Source of the DNA: Desulfovibrio sp. Huiquan2017 | GTDB lineage: Bacteria; Desulfobacterota; Desulfovibrionia; Desulfovibrionales; Desulfovibrionaceae | Assembly (NCBI RefSeq): GCF_017351175.1 | Contig: NZ_JAFMPN010000018.1 | Location: 13,744-62,741, forward strand | Direction: 5' to 3' | DNA length: 48,998 bases | Shown here: in pieces, positions 1 to 7,823 of the stretch | Position numbering within the stretch: position 1 is the stretch's first letter | How the letters are laid out: every line of letters begins with the position of its first letter | Program-made: the position numbers and the translations under genes | Notes under the pieces: model-generated | Seen by the model: only the letters and a program-made list of their open reading frames with translations | What the model was told of the DNA's origin: nothing | Databases searched by the model: none

Positions 1-95
1 CCGGGGGAAGGGGAGGGAAAACCCTTTGAAAAGGGTTCTTCCCTCCCCTTCCCCCGGACCCCCATCCCCTCCTTTTCCTAAACTTTTTATCGCCC
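1..95. repeat. Dispersed hairpin repeat, family 1, copy 1
   Basis: Bases 1-57 form a long, nearly perfect hairpin rich in G on one arm and C on the other, with an AT loop (CTTTGAAAAG). It is followed by the family tail GGACCCCCATCC...AAACTTTTTATCG. The element has the same orientation as the copy at 35205-35320, so its missing left edge (the GCCTCCGGCGG part) would lie just outside the window. There it could serve a leftward gene. Between this copy and the next (96-207) I see no gene. Confidence 0.8.
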
Positions 96-207
96 GCCGA
101 CGGCGGGGAGGGAACTCGGGGGTGGGTCAGTTTCTCAGGTTATGTCAAAATATCGTTCATGCCGCACCCTCCTGCGCCCGCACGAACCTGCCGAAGGCAC
201 ACAAAAA

Positions 208-270
208 GTTTGGAAGGGGGGTCCAGGGGGGAAACTTTTTCAAAAGTTTCCCCCTGGCCGCCGGAGGCAT
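208..270. repeat. Dispersed hairpin repeat, family 1, copy 2
   Basis: A hairpin at 223-257 (CCAGGGGGG...CCCCCTGG with an AAACTTTTTCAAAAGTTT core) is preceded by AAAGTTTGGAAGGGGGGT and followed by GCCGCCGGAGGCATT. It is almost identical to the copy at 35799-35866. It lies directly 3' of purN, so here it may act as a transcript end rather than a ribosome-binding site. Confidence 0.85.
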
Positions 271-276
271 TCTTCT

Positions 277-981
277 CTAAAAACCGTCTTCCAGCGGCGG
301 CCAGACCAAGGCCTGGGTATCCACGTCCGCACCGGCCGGGGGCTGAACGGCCAGTTTGCGGCAGGCCGGTTTGAGATGCACGAACCGGCCGCGCATTTCC
401 AATCGGCCTTCGGCCAGCCATTGCAGGGCCTGGGGGTAGATGCGGTGTTCCAGCTTGAGGATGCGCGCCCCCAGCGCGTTTCCGTCCTCGCCCGCCAGGC
501 TCGGCACGGCGGCCTGGATAATGACCGGCCCGTGGTCCATCTGCTCGTCCACAAAGTGCACGGTGCAGCCGGAAATCTTGACCCCGTAGTCGGCGGCGTC
601 GGCCTGGCCGTGCACGCCGGGGAAACTGGGCAGCAAAGCCGGATGGATGTTGACCACGCGACCCCGGAACGGCTCCAGGAAAACCGGGGTGACGATGCGC
701 ATAAACCCGGCCATGACCACCACGCCGGTCTCGTTCACGCCCGATTCGCGGATGGCCCGGACCATTTCCTCATCGAACGCCTCGCGGGAACTGAAATCCG
801 TATGCAGCAGCACGCGAGTGGGAATATCGTGGTCGCGCGCCCGGGTCAGGCCGACGGCGTCGGCCTTGTTGGACACCACCACTTTGATCTCGGCGTCGAG
901 CATGCCCGCTTCGATGCGGTCGATGATGGATTGCAGGTTGGACCCGCCCCCGGACACGAGGACGGCGATGGGCATTGGCAT
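277..981 (-). CDS. purN: Phosphoribosylglycinamide formyltransferase (GART)
   Basis: PurN transfers a formyl group from 10-formyltetrahydrofolate to GAR, the third step of de novo purine synthesis, in the cytoplasm. The 234-residue product starts MPMPIAVLVSGGGSNLQ, the phosphate-binding loop of the family. It carries the catalytic NIHPALLPSFPGVHG segment (Asn and His) and the downstream VDEQMDHGPVI segment with the catalytic Asp. Length is usual for the family. The start at 981 has GGGAG five bases upstream; a second ATG at 975 is possible. The gene is alone, divergent from the YegP-like gene, and ends beside a family 1 repeat. Identification is secure. Confidence 0.96.
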   Translation of the reverse strand: MPMPIAVLVSGGGSNLQSIIDRIEAGMLDAEIKVVVSNKADAVGLTRARDHDIPTRVLLHTDFSSREAFDEEMVRAIRESGVNETGVVVMAGFMRIVTPVFLEPFRGRVVNIHPALLPSFPGVHGQADAADYGVKISGCTVHFVDEQMDHGPVIIQAAVPSLAGEDGNALGARILKLEHRIYPQALQWLAEGRLEMRGRFVHLKPACRKLAVQPPAGADVDTQALVWPPLEDGF

Positions 982-1129
982 GGAAGCTCCCTTGGATGGT
1001 TGAAAACGGCGGGGTTTCCCCGCCCCCGAACTTGGCCCAAAGCGCGCGCTTTTTCAAGGCCGTATTTCCGCTCCGGGCGGGGCCGGTCCCGGAGACGAAG
1101 CGGTGTCCCCTTTACCGCTTGCCCAAAAA

Positions 1130-1153
1130 GCATGGCAAAAAAATTCGCCATGC
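1130..1153. promoter_or_regulatory. Inverted repeat in the purN/YegP divergent intergenic region
   Basis: A perfect 7-bp inverted repeat (GCATGGC, ten-base A-rich spacer, GCCATGC) sits in the AT-richer part of the 265-base gap between the divergent purN and YegP-like genes. It could be an operator or the centre of a divergent promoter region. No clear -35/-10 pair could be assigned. Function is a guess. Confidence 0.3.
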
Positions 1154-1246
1154 GGTACAAATTTGCAAATAGTATTACCGACGCGACGTTGCTTTCGAGG
1201 CCGAAGCCTTGGAGGGAACCGCCTCACATACCCCAGGAGGGCAGCC

Positions 1247-1576
1247 ATGGCAGGCAAGTTCGAACGAAAACAGGCAAAGGACGGGCAGTGGATGTTCAAC
1301 CTCAAAGCGGGCAACGGACAGGTCATTCTGACCAGCGAACTCTACACCACCAAGGCGGCCTGCGACAACGGCATCGCCAGCGTGCGGACGAACAGCCCCC
1401 TGGACGAACGCTACGAGCGCAAGGAGTCGAAGAGCGCTCAACCCTACTTCGTGCTCAAGGCCGCCAACCATCAGATTATCGGCGTGAGCGAGATGTATTC
1501 TTCCAAATCGGCCATGGAAAACGGCATAGAATCGGTCAAGATCAACGGCCAGACCTCGGACATCGTGGACGTTTAA
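1247..1576 (+). CDS. YegP family protein (two DUF1508 repeats)
   Basis: A 109-residue protein made of two tandem copies of the DUF1508/YegP unit of about 50 residues. The first spans about residues 3-50 (KFERKQAKDGQWMFNLKAGN...) and the second about 55-105 (YERKESKSAQPYFVLKAANH...). Each ends in a helix with the pattern Y-x-S/T-K-x-A-x-x-N-G-I-x-S-V. The function of the family is not established. The start is set by AGGAGG at 1235-1240, six bases before ATG; the reading frame stays open upstream but without such a signal. The gene is monocistronic, convergent with cobA/hemD, and shares a bidirectional terminator with it. Confidence 0.93.
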   Translation: MAGKFERKQAKDGQWMFNLKAGNGQVILTSELYTTKAACDNGIASVRTNSPLDERYERKESKSAQPYFVLKAANHQIIGVSEMYSSKSAMENGIESVKINGQTSDIVDV

Positions 1577-1599
1577 CCGTTCTCCCCAAAGGGAGCCGC

Positions 1600-1770
1600 T
1601 ATGCCCAGCGCCCTTTTCGCAGACGAAACGCCGCGTAGCGGGGGAAGACCGCGCCGCAGGCGCAAAAGGGGATGCAAGGGGGCGAGCCCTTGTCCGCCGG
1701 AGGCAAAATCACCTGATTTTCGTCAGGAAGCGGCTTTCAACGTCTGAGGTATCTTCAGGGAGCTCACGGC
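1600..1770. repeat. Dispersed repeat, family 2, copy A
   Basis: The stretch from about 1632 to 1750 matches 46028-46150 at roughly 80% identity by eye. Shared blocks are a CGCCG(C/G)AGGCGCAAAA hairpin-like motif, GGGATGCAAGG, GCGAG(C/T)CCTTG, CCGCCGGAGGC and GAAGCGGCTTTCAAC. It lies in the 3' gap between the convergent YegP-like and cobA/hemD genes. No ORF of substance is present. Confidence 0.75.
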
Positions 1771-1780
1771 TCGTTGCCCA

Positions 1781-1820
1781 AAAAAAAGGACCGACACGCA
1801 ATAACGCGTCGGTCCTTTTT
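1781..1820. terminator. Bidirectional Rho-independent terminator
   Basis: An 8-bp stem (GGACCGAC at 1788-1795, GTCGGTCC at 1808-1815) closes a 12-base loop. It is preceded by seven A and followed by five T. Either strand gives a stem plus U-tract, so it can end both the rightward YegP-like transcript and the leftward cobA/hemD transcript. Confidence 0.85.
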
Positions 1821-1835
1821 GGTCGTGTTGCGCGG

Positions 1836-3350
1836 CTAGCGGCCGCCAGCGTCCTTGAGCAGCGCGTCCACCAGGCCGGGGATGGTGTAGTCCTCGGGCT
1901 CGATGGCCGGGGTCAGGCCGAACCGCCGGACCGTGTCGGAAGTGATCGGGCCGATGGAAGCGATCCGCACATCCGGGTAGGCTTTAAAGGCATCCGCCGG
2001 GACCAGTTCGAAGAAGTTCTCCACCGTACTCGACGAGGTGAAGGTCACATAGCGGATATCGCCCGCGCCGAGCGCCTCCATGATTTCGTCGCCGGAGGCC
2101 TGGCCCAACCGAGTTTCGTAGACCGGCAGGACCGTGACGTTGCAACCAGCCGCCTTGAGTTCGCGAGGCAGGACCTCGCGGGCCTCCTTGGCGCGGGGGA
2201 TAAGCACGTCCGACCCTTGGACGCCGCGTTCAAGCAGCCCTTTGACCACATGTTCGGCCACGTATTTTTCAGGAATGAAGTCCGGCTCGATGCCGCGCGC
2301 CCGCAGCTCGTCCGCCGTGGCCGGGCCGATGGCCGCGATCTGCATGCCGCCGAAGATGCGCGCATCCAGGCCGATGGCCCGAAGCTGCCGCCAGAAATAT
2401 TTGACGCCGTTGACCGAGGTGAAGATCACCCACTGGTAGCGGGCCAGTTGCAGGATGGCGGTCTCGACCTCGGCGTAGTCGTCCAGCGGCTCCACCGAGA
2501 TGGTCGGGAACTCGCGCACGCACGCGCCATGCCCGCGCAACACGCCCACCAGGCCCGAGGCCTGTTCCCGGGCGCGGGTGACAATAACGCCTTGCCCGAG
2601 CAGGGGCTTCTTTTCGAACCAGCCGAGCTTGTCGTGCAGGGAGCAAACGCCGCCCACGATAATGATGGACGGGGCCTTCCAATTGCGCGCCTGCGCGTCC
2701 GCCGCCACACGGTCCAGGGTGGACACGAACGAGGTCTGGTTGCAGCGCGTACCCCAGCGGACCAGCGCCACCGGGGTGTCGGCCGCCCGGCCGTTGTCCA
2801 TGAGATTCTTGGCGATCATGGGCAGGTTGCCCACGCCCATGTAGAAGACGAGCGTGGAGGTGGACTGCCCGTACACGGCCCAGTTGTGGCCCGATTCGCT
2901 TTTCGTCGGGTCCTCGTGGCCGGTGATGAAGCAGACCGAAGTGGTGAAGTCGCGATGGGTCACCGGGATGCCCGCGTAAGCGGCCGCGGCCACGCCCGCG
3001 GTGATGCCGGGCACGACCTCGAAGTCGATACCCGCTTCCACAAGCTCCTCGCCCTCTTCGCCGCCGCGCCCGAAAACGTAGGGGTCGCCGCCCTTGAGCC
3101 GACAGATGATCTTGCCGGACCGGGCCTTCTCCACGATCAGATCGTTGATCTTGTCCTGGGGCAGGGTGTGCTCGCCGCCCTTCTTGCCCACGTACAGGAC
3201 TTCGCAATCGGGCTTGCACCACTTCAAGAATTCAGCGTTGGCCAGATAGTCGTAGATCATCACGTCGCACGACTCGATGATCTCCTTGGCCCGCAATGTG
3301 AGCATGCCCGGATCACCGGGGCCCGCGCCGACGAGGAATACGTTTGCCAT
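1836..3350 (-). CDS. cobA/hemD: Fused uroporphyrinogen-III C-methyltransferase / uroporphyrinogen-III synthase
   Basis: A 504-residue bifunctional tetrapyrrole enzyme. Residues 1 to about 245 are the SAM-dependent methyltransferase, with VFLVGAGPGDPGMLTLRA, the GGDPYVFGRGGEE loop and EVVPGITAGVAAAAYAGIPVTHR. It makes precorrin-2/sirohydrochlorin precursors. From about 255 to 500 is the HemD synthase (VIVTRAREQASGLVGVLRGHGA..., FTSVNGVKYFW, IGPATADELRARG). The fusion is common in Desulfovibrionaceae and some clostridia. I use ATG at 3350. The open frame runs 33 codons further upstream, but those codons translate the adjacent hairpin repeat. The Shine-Dalgarno GGAGG, eight bases before ATG, belongs to that repeat. 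cobB at 14.7-16.1 kb acts later in the same cobamide branch. Confidence 0.95.
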   Translation of the reverse strand: MANVFLVGAGPGDPGMLTLRAKEIIESCDVMIYDYLANAEFLKWCKPDCEVLYVGKKGGEHTLPQDKINDLIVEKARSGKIICRLKGGDPYVFGRGGEEGEELVEAGIDFEVVPGITAGVAAAAYAGIPVTHRDFTTSVCFITGHEDPTKSESGHNWAVYGQSTSTLVFYMGVGNLPMIAKNLMDNGRAADTPVALVRWGTRCNQTSFVSTLDRVAADAQARNWKAPSIIIVGGVCSLHDKLGWFEKKPLLGQGVIVTRAREQASGLVGVLRGHGACVREFPTISVEPLDDYAEVETAILQLARYQWVIFTSVNGVKYFWRQLRAIGLDARIFGGMQIAAIGPATADELRARGIEPDFIPEKYVAEHVVKGLLERGVQGSDVLIPRAKEAREVLPRELKAAGCNVTVLPVYETRLGQASGDEIMEALGAGDIRYVTFTSSSTVENFFELVPADAFKAYPDVRIASIGPITSDTVRRFGLTPAIEPEDYTIPGLVDALLKDAGGR

Positions 3351-3355
3351 ATGAT

Positions 3356-3416
3356 TTGCCTCCGGCGGCCAGGGAACCTTTTGAAACAGGTTCCCTGGAC
3401 CCTCCAAAACTTTGTA
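3356..3416. repeat. Dispersed hairpin repeat, family 1, copy 3, upstream of cobA/hemD
   Basis: A hairpin at 3369-3398 (CCAGGGAACCT...AGGTTCCCTGG) is flanked by GCCTCCGGCGG on the gene side and GACCCTCCAAAACTTTGTATCG on the other. Read on the minus strand, the GCCGCCGGAGG edge places GGAGG eight bases from the cobA/hemD ATG. Confidence 0.85.
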
Positions 3417-3490
3417 TCGCGGCGCGGGGTAACGGTACGGAATCCGCATGCCCGGATGCGCCGTTTAGGGCCTGTTCATTGCCCGGGATG

Positions 3491-6157
3491 CTAACCCATC
3501 ACGGACTCGAGCCGCGCCTTGAGCTGGGTCAGCTTGGTCTTTTCCTCTTCCATTTCGGCCAGCTTGGTCTTTTCGCCCTCGACCACCTCGGCCGGGGCGT
3601 TGTTGACGAAGCCGGGATTCTTGAGCTTGCCGGACACGCCCTTCATGGTCTTTTCGAGCTTGGCCAGGTTCTTGTCCAGCCGGGCCAGTTCGGCGTCGAA
3701 ATCGACCACGCCCTCCAGCGGCACGGACAGTTCGTTGCCCTGGACCACGGCCGCGCCCGAGGCCTTGGGGCCCTTGGCGTCCGGGCCGATGGTCAGGTTC
3801 TCGATGCGGGCCAGGGCCTTGATCAGGTCACGGTTGGCCTCGAGCACCGCCTTGTCTTCGTCGCTGACGGTCCGGATGAGCAGGTCGAGTTTCTTGGCCG
3901 GTTCGATGAGCAGTTCGGTGCGGATGTTCCGGGTGCCGGAGACCACGCCCATGAACAGCTCCATCTCCGCCACGGCCTTGGGGTCCAGGCAGTCGGGCCG
4001 CTTTTCCGGGAAGGGCAGGGTGGCGATGTCGTCGCTCCGGTCGTCGCCCGCCGGGCGGGGCAGGACAGACCAGATTTCCTGGGTGATGAACGGGGTCACC
4101 GGATGAAGCAGGATCATGATCTCGGACAGCACGGTCCACAGGACCCGCTGCGTGGCCGCCTTGGCCCGCTCGTCCTCGCCGTACAGGGAGGGTTTGATCA
4201 TCTCCAGGTACCAGTCGCAGAACTCGGACCAGATGAACTTGTACAGGATCTGGGCGATCTCGTTGAAGCGGTACTCCTCGGTGGCCGTGGCGATGGACGC
4301 CTTGACCTCCTCCAGGCGATGCAGAATCCAGCGGTCGGCCAGGTCCGAGGCATCAAGCACATCGGCGTCGGGGATCTCGTCAGGCAGGTTCATCATGGCG
4401 AACCGGGTGGCGTTCCAGACCTTGTTCATGAAATGCTTGTAGCCTTCGATGCGCTGTTCCGAGAGCTTGATGTCCCGGCCCATGGCCGCGAAGCTCGTCA
4501 GGGTGAAGCGCAGGGCGTCGGCCCCGTATTTCCCGATCATGTCCAGGGGGTCGATGACGTTGCCCGTGGACTTGGACATCTTCTTGCCCTGCTCGTCGCG
4601 GACCAAGGCGTGGATGTAGACATGGTGAAACGGGATCTCGCCCATGAACTGAAGGCCCATCATCATCATGCGGGCCACCCAGAAGAAGAGGATGTCGAAG
4701 CCGGTGACCAGGCAGGAGGTCGGGTAATATTTGGCCAGTTCCTTGGTCTCGTCGGGCCAGCCCATGGTCGAGAACGGCCACAGGGCCGAGGAAAACCAGG
4801 TGTCCAGCACGTCCTCTTCCTGGACGAGCCGGGAGGAGCCGCACTTGGTGCACGTGGTCGGATCATCCATGGCCACGACGATCTCGCCGCACTCCTCGCA
4901 GGTCCAGGCCGGGATGCGGTGCCCCCACCATATCTGGCGGGAGATGCACCAGTCGCGGATGTTGTCCAGCCAATCGTAGTAGGTCTTGGTCCAGTGCTCC
5001 GGGAAAATCTGCGTCCGGGAGGGCACGGCGGCGCGCGCCTTCTCGGCCAGCGGCTTCATGGACACGAACCATTGGGTGGAGACGTGCGGCTCGATCACGG
5101 ACTTGCAGCGGTAACAGACGCCCACGGAATGCTCGTGTTCGGCGACCTCCACCACACGGCCCTCGGCCTCCAGGTCGGCCATGACCGCCGCGCGGGCCTC
5201 CAGCACGGTCATGCCCCGGTACTTCTCGGGCGCATTCTCATTGATCAGCCCCTCCTCGGTCAGCACGGAGATGACTTCCAGGTTGTGCTTGCGGCCCAAC
5301 TCCCAGTCGTTCATGTCGTGCGCCGGAGTGACCTTGAGGCAGCCGGTGCCGAATTCGACGTCCACGTAGTTGTCGCCGATGATGGGCAGTTCCTTGCCCA
5401 CCAGGGGCAGGATGGCGGTCTTGCCGATCAGGTGGTTGAACCGCTCGTCGTCCGGGTTCACGGCGATGGCGGTATCGCCCAGCATGGTCTCGGGGCGGGT
5501 CGTGGCGATAATCAGGTCGCCGGAACCGTCGGCCAGGGAATATTTGATGTGATGCAGATGGCCCGGCTTGTTCTCGTGCTCGACTTCGTCGTCGGCCAGG
5601 GCGGTGTGGCAGCGGTTGCACCAGTTGATGATGTAGTCGCCCTTGTAGACCAGCCCCTGATTGTAGAGATCAACAAAGACCTTGCGCACGGCCTTGGCGC
5701 GCTGGTCGTCGAAGGTGAAACACTCGCGGGTCCAGTCCACGGAGGCACCGATGCGCCGGATCTGGCTCTGGATGTGGTCGCCCTTCTCCTTGCGCCATTC
5801 CCAGACGCGCTCGATGAACTTCTCGCGGCCCAGGTCGTCGCGGGTCAGCCCCTCGGCCTTGAGCTGACGCTCAACCACGTTCTGGGTGGCGATGCCCGCA
5901 TGATCGGTACCGGGCACCCAGAGCACGTTTTTACCCTGCTGGCGGTTGAACCGGCAGAGAATGTCCATCAGGGTCAGGTTCAAGGCGTGGCCCATGTGCA
6001 GGACACCGGTGACGTTGGGCGGCGGGATGACGATGGAATAGGGGTCGCCCGGCCCGTCCGGGTCCGGGGTGAAGGTCTTGTCCGCTTCCCAATGGGATTC
6101 CCATTTCTCTTCCACATCCCACGGTTCGTAGGCTTTGGCTAACTCTTTCCGGGCCAT
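3491..6157 (-). CDS. valS: Valyl-tRNA synthetase
   Basis: An 888-residue class I aminoacyl-tRNA synthetase that charges tRNA-Val. The HIGH signature is HMGH at residues 54-57 within PPPNVTGVLHMGHALN. The editing (CP1) domain contains ATTRPETMLGDTAIAVNP. The KMSKS loop is present near residue 525 (KKMSKSTGN). The last 65 residues form the charged coiled coil usual for ValS (ELARLDKNLAKLEKTMKG...). The start MARKELAKAYEPWDVE was chosen because the 34 upstream codons translate a family 1 repeat. GGAG from that repeat lies eight bases before the ATG. Confidence 0.97.
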   Translation of the reverse strand: MARKELAKAYEPWDVEEKWESHWEADKTFTPDPDGPGDPYSIVIPPPNVTGVLHMGHALNLTLMDILCRFNRQQGKNVLWVPGTDHAGIATQNVVERQLKAEGLTRDDLGREKFIERVWEWRKEKGDHIQSQIRRIGASVDWTRECFTFDDQRAKAVRKVFVDLYNQGLVYKGDYIINWCNRCHTALADDEVEHENKPGHLHHIKYSLADGSGDLIIATTRPETMLGDTAIAVNPDDERFNHLIGKTAILPLVGKELPIIGDNYVDVEFGTGCLKVTPAHDMNDWELGRKHNLEVISVLTEEGLINENAPEKYRGMTVLEARAAVMADLEAEGRVVEVAEHEHSVGVCYRCKSVIEPHVSTQWFVSMKPLAEKARAAVPSRTQIFPEHWTKTYYDWLDNIRDWCISRQIWWGHRIPAWTCEECGEIVVAMDDPTTCTKCGSSRLVQEEDVLDTWFSSALWPFSTMGWPDETKELAKYYPTSCLVTGFDILFFWVARMMMMGLQFMGEIPFHHVYIHALVRDEQGKKMSKSTGNVIDPLDMIGKYGADALRFTLTSFAAMGRDIKLSEQRIEGYKHFMNKVWNATRFAMMNLPDEIPDADVLDASDLADRWILHRLEEVKASIATATEEYRFNEIAQILYKFIWSEFCDWYLEMIKPSLYGEDERAKAATQRVLWTVLSEIMILLHPVTPFITQEIWSVLPRPAGDDRSDDIATLPFPEKRPDCLDPKAVAEMELFMGVVSGTRNIRTELLIEPAKKLDLLIRTVSDEDKAVLEANRDLIKALARIENLTIGPDAKGPKASGAAVVQGNELSVPLEGVVDFDAELARLDKNLAKLEKTMKGVSGKLKNPGFVNNAPAEVVEGEKTKLAEMEEEKTKLTQLKARLESVMG

Positions 6158-6163
6158 GTCGTT

Positions 6164-6266
6164 GTCTCCGGCGGTCGGGGAATAGGGAAGAGAGACCCCC
6201 TCTGAAAAGGGCTTTCCCTCTTCCCTTTCCCCGACCCCCAACCCTTCTCCCTTCCTCAACTTTCCG
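6164..6266. repeat. Dispersed hairpin repeat, family 1, copy 4, upstream of valS
   Basis: A long imperfect hairpin (about 6173-6235; arms GGTCGGGGAATAGGGAAGAG and CTCTTCCCTTTCCCCGACC) with a CTGAAAAGGG-type loop is followed by CCCAACCCTTCTCCCTTCC and AACTTTCCGTCGCGGC. The gene-side edge reads GCCGGAGAC on the minus strand and provides the valS Shine-Dalgarno. Confidence 0.8.
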
Positions 6267-6415
6267 TCGCGGCTGCGACGAAGTTCGGACGAGATGCGGG
6301 GGGTCTGGTTGCGTATTTGGGCGGTGTCGGAAACACCGCAGTATCATTCCGTATTTTCTTGCGGTCAACGCCCGCGCTTGATAGCGTCGGACTACACTTG
6401 TCAAGAGCGCCGCAT

Positions 6416-7678
6416 ATGTCAAGCATACATATATATTGGGACGAATCGCACTTCTGGGGGCTGCTGGCCGACCGGGCCTTGTCGGCCTGGTCCATTCCCC
6501 ATCGGCTGGTGCGCGGCTCAGAAATAGCCGATGGCGCGCTTGCTGGCAAGCTCGGCGAAGTCCCGGCCGCCCTGCTCGTGCCCGGGGGACGGGCCAAGGG
6601 CAAGGCGGACCGGCTGGGCGCGCGGGGCATGGACGCGATCCGTGAATACGTTCACGGCGGCGGGACCTACCTCGGCTTCTGCGGCGGGGCAGGCTTGGCC
6701 CTTTCCGGCCCCTACGGGCTGGGGCTGTCGCCCTGGACGCGCAAGGGATACCGCAACCGGCTGCACCATTTCCTGTCGGGCCATGTGCATGCCCGGCTCA
6801 ACGGCGGCGACGACCTGGTCCCGGACGGCATGGACGAGGTCCTGCTGCCGGTCTGGTGGCCGGGCCGGTTCGACCCCGTGGACCCGTCGGTGACGGTCCT
6901 GGCCCGCTACGGCGAGCCCGGCCCGGACTTCTGGGTGGCGGACCTCAACCTGGCCACCCTGCCCCGGGGGACCATGGCCGACTGGGAAGCCCTATATGGC
7001 GTAAACCTGAGCCCGGACTTCATGAAGGACGCGCCCGTGGTGGCCGCCAACGATTTCGGGCAAGGCCGGGTCATCCTGAGCTACGCCCACCTGGAGACTC
7101 CCGCCTCCAACCAGGCCAACCGCTGGCTCTCCCACCTCCTGAGCCGCATCCTCGACGAGCCGGAGCAGGCGGCCGATACGCGCGGCCCGGTCCCGGCCTG
7201 GGACGTAGCCGCCCGGCCGGTCCTCTGGGAGGACGCCGTGCTCATCCGCGCCCGCCGGACCATGGAGGAAATCATCCACACCGGGTCCGACCACTTCCTG
7301 CTCTTCTGGCGCAATCCATGGCTGTTGGGCTGGCGGCGCGGCATCCCGGGCGCAGGCGTCAACACCCTGTACTCGCTGATCTGCGAGTCGCTGGCCGTCG
7401 AGCCGAACGACGGGGCGTTGACCTTCTGGCAGGAACACCGCAATCGCTTCAAGATGCTCATGGACCTGCTCGGCAACGGACTGACCGGCTACCTCCTGGC
7501 CGAACGGCTGGCCATGACCGTGTTCCACTCGGACTCCGGCGCGGTCTCCAAGGAGGGCTTGCGGGAACAGCGCCGCGCCCTGTTCGGCCTGCCCCCGGAG
7601 CCGGGCGGCATCTACGCGGACCTGGCCGGGATGCTTGAAGAGCTCTACTGGCGGCTGACTCTGCCCACATCCCTGTAA
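6416..7678 (+). CDS. BPL_N (biotin-protein ligase N-terminal-like) domain protein
   Basis: A 420-residue protein whose first ~235 residues resemble the class I glutamine-amidotransferase-like BPL_N domain. Visible features are SSIHIYWDE at the N-terminus, LLVPGGRAKGK, and the nucleophile elbow GGGTYLGFCGGAGLALSG with a cysteine at the usual position. Further on are WVADLNLATLPRG and GQGRVILSYAHLETP. The remaining ~180 residues look helical and match no domain I know. No biotin ligase catalytic motif (GRGRxGR) is present, so it is not a biotin ligase. Substrate is unknown. The start ATG at 6416 has only a weak upstream signal. The gene stands alone before the FapA-like gene. Confidence 0.75.
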   Translation: MSSIHIYWDESHFWGLLADRALSAWSIPHRLVRGSEIADGALAGKLGEVPAALLVPGGRAKGKADRLGARGMDAIREYVHGGGTYLGFCGGAGLALSGPYGLGLSPWTRKGYRNRLHHFLSGHVHARLNGGDDLVPDGMDEVLLPVWWPGRFDPVDPSVTVLARYGEPGPDFWVADLNLATLPRGTMADWEALYGVNLSPDFMKDAPVVAANDFGQGRVILSYAHLETPASNQANRWLSHLLSRILDEPEQAADTRGPVPAWDVAARPVLWEDAVLIRARRTMEEIIHTGSDHFLLFWRNPWLLGWRRGIPGAGVNTLYSLICESLAVEPNDGALTFWQEHRNRFKMLMDLLGNGLTGYLLAERLAMTVFHSDSGAVSKEGLREQRRALFGLPPEPGGIYADLAGMLEELYWRLTLPTSL

Positions 7679-7710
7679 CAATTCCTGAAGCCACCGTTTT
7701 TTTCAGCCGA

Positions 7711-7739
7711 TTGCCAGGCGTCTTATCCCGTGCTAGGTT
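7711..7739 (+). promoter_or_regulatory. Predicted sigma-70-type promoter for the FapA-like gene
   Basis: TTGCCA (7711-7716) and TAGGTT (7734-7739) are separated by 17 bases. The 85-base leader after it can fold: CGTCA/TGACG pair (about 7742-7768), GGTTG at 7736-7740 could pair with CAACC near 7781-7785, and CGG/CCG pair inside. I could not match it to a known riboswitch consensus. Confidence 0.4.
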
Positions 7740-7823
7740 GGCGTCAAGGGTGCGAGCCTGGCCGTGACGGAACGGCTGGGGCAACCGCCTTTTTCCATTC
7801 CTCCTGCAAACGCGGTGTGTGCC

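Noticed and set aside
142..1638. A 498-codon plus-strand frame covering purN and the YegP-like gene
   Set aside because: It crosses two real genes in other frames and the intergenic region, with no start signal.
3351..3449. Longer N-termini for cobA/hemD and, likewise, valS (to 6259)
   Set aside because: The extra codons translate the hairpin repeat and the family consensus begins at the chosen ATG.
2217..3494. A 425-codon plus-strand frame opposite cobA/hemD
   Set aside because: Shadow frame; it runs through the hairpin repeat and has no ribosome-binding site or family motif.
3344..6142. A 932-codon open frame on the plus strand
   Set aside because: It is the antisense shadow of valS in GC-rich DNA; the minus-strand frame has all ValS motifs, and this one has no recognisable domain and a His/Gly/Val-rich composition typical of shadows.
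7736..7823. Cyclic-di-GMP (GEMM) or ZTP riboswitch before the FapA-like gene
   Set aside because: Fragments such as CTGGGGCAACCG recall these classes, but the conserved cores (for GEMM the GGGACGCAAAGCC-type segment) are absent.
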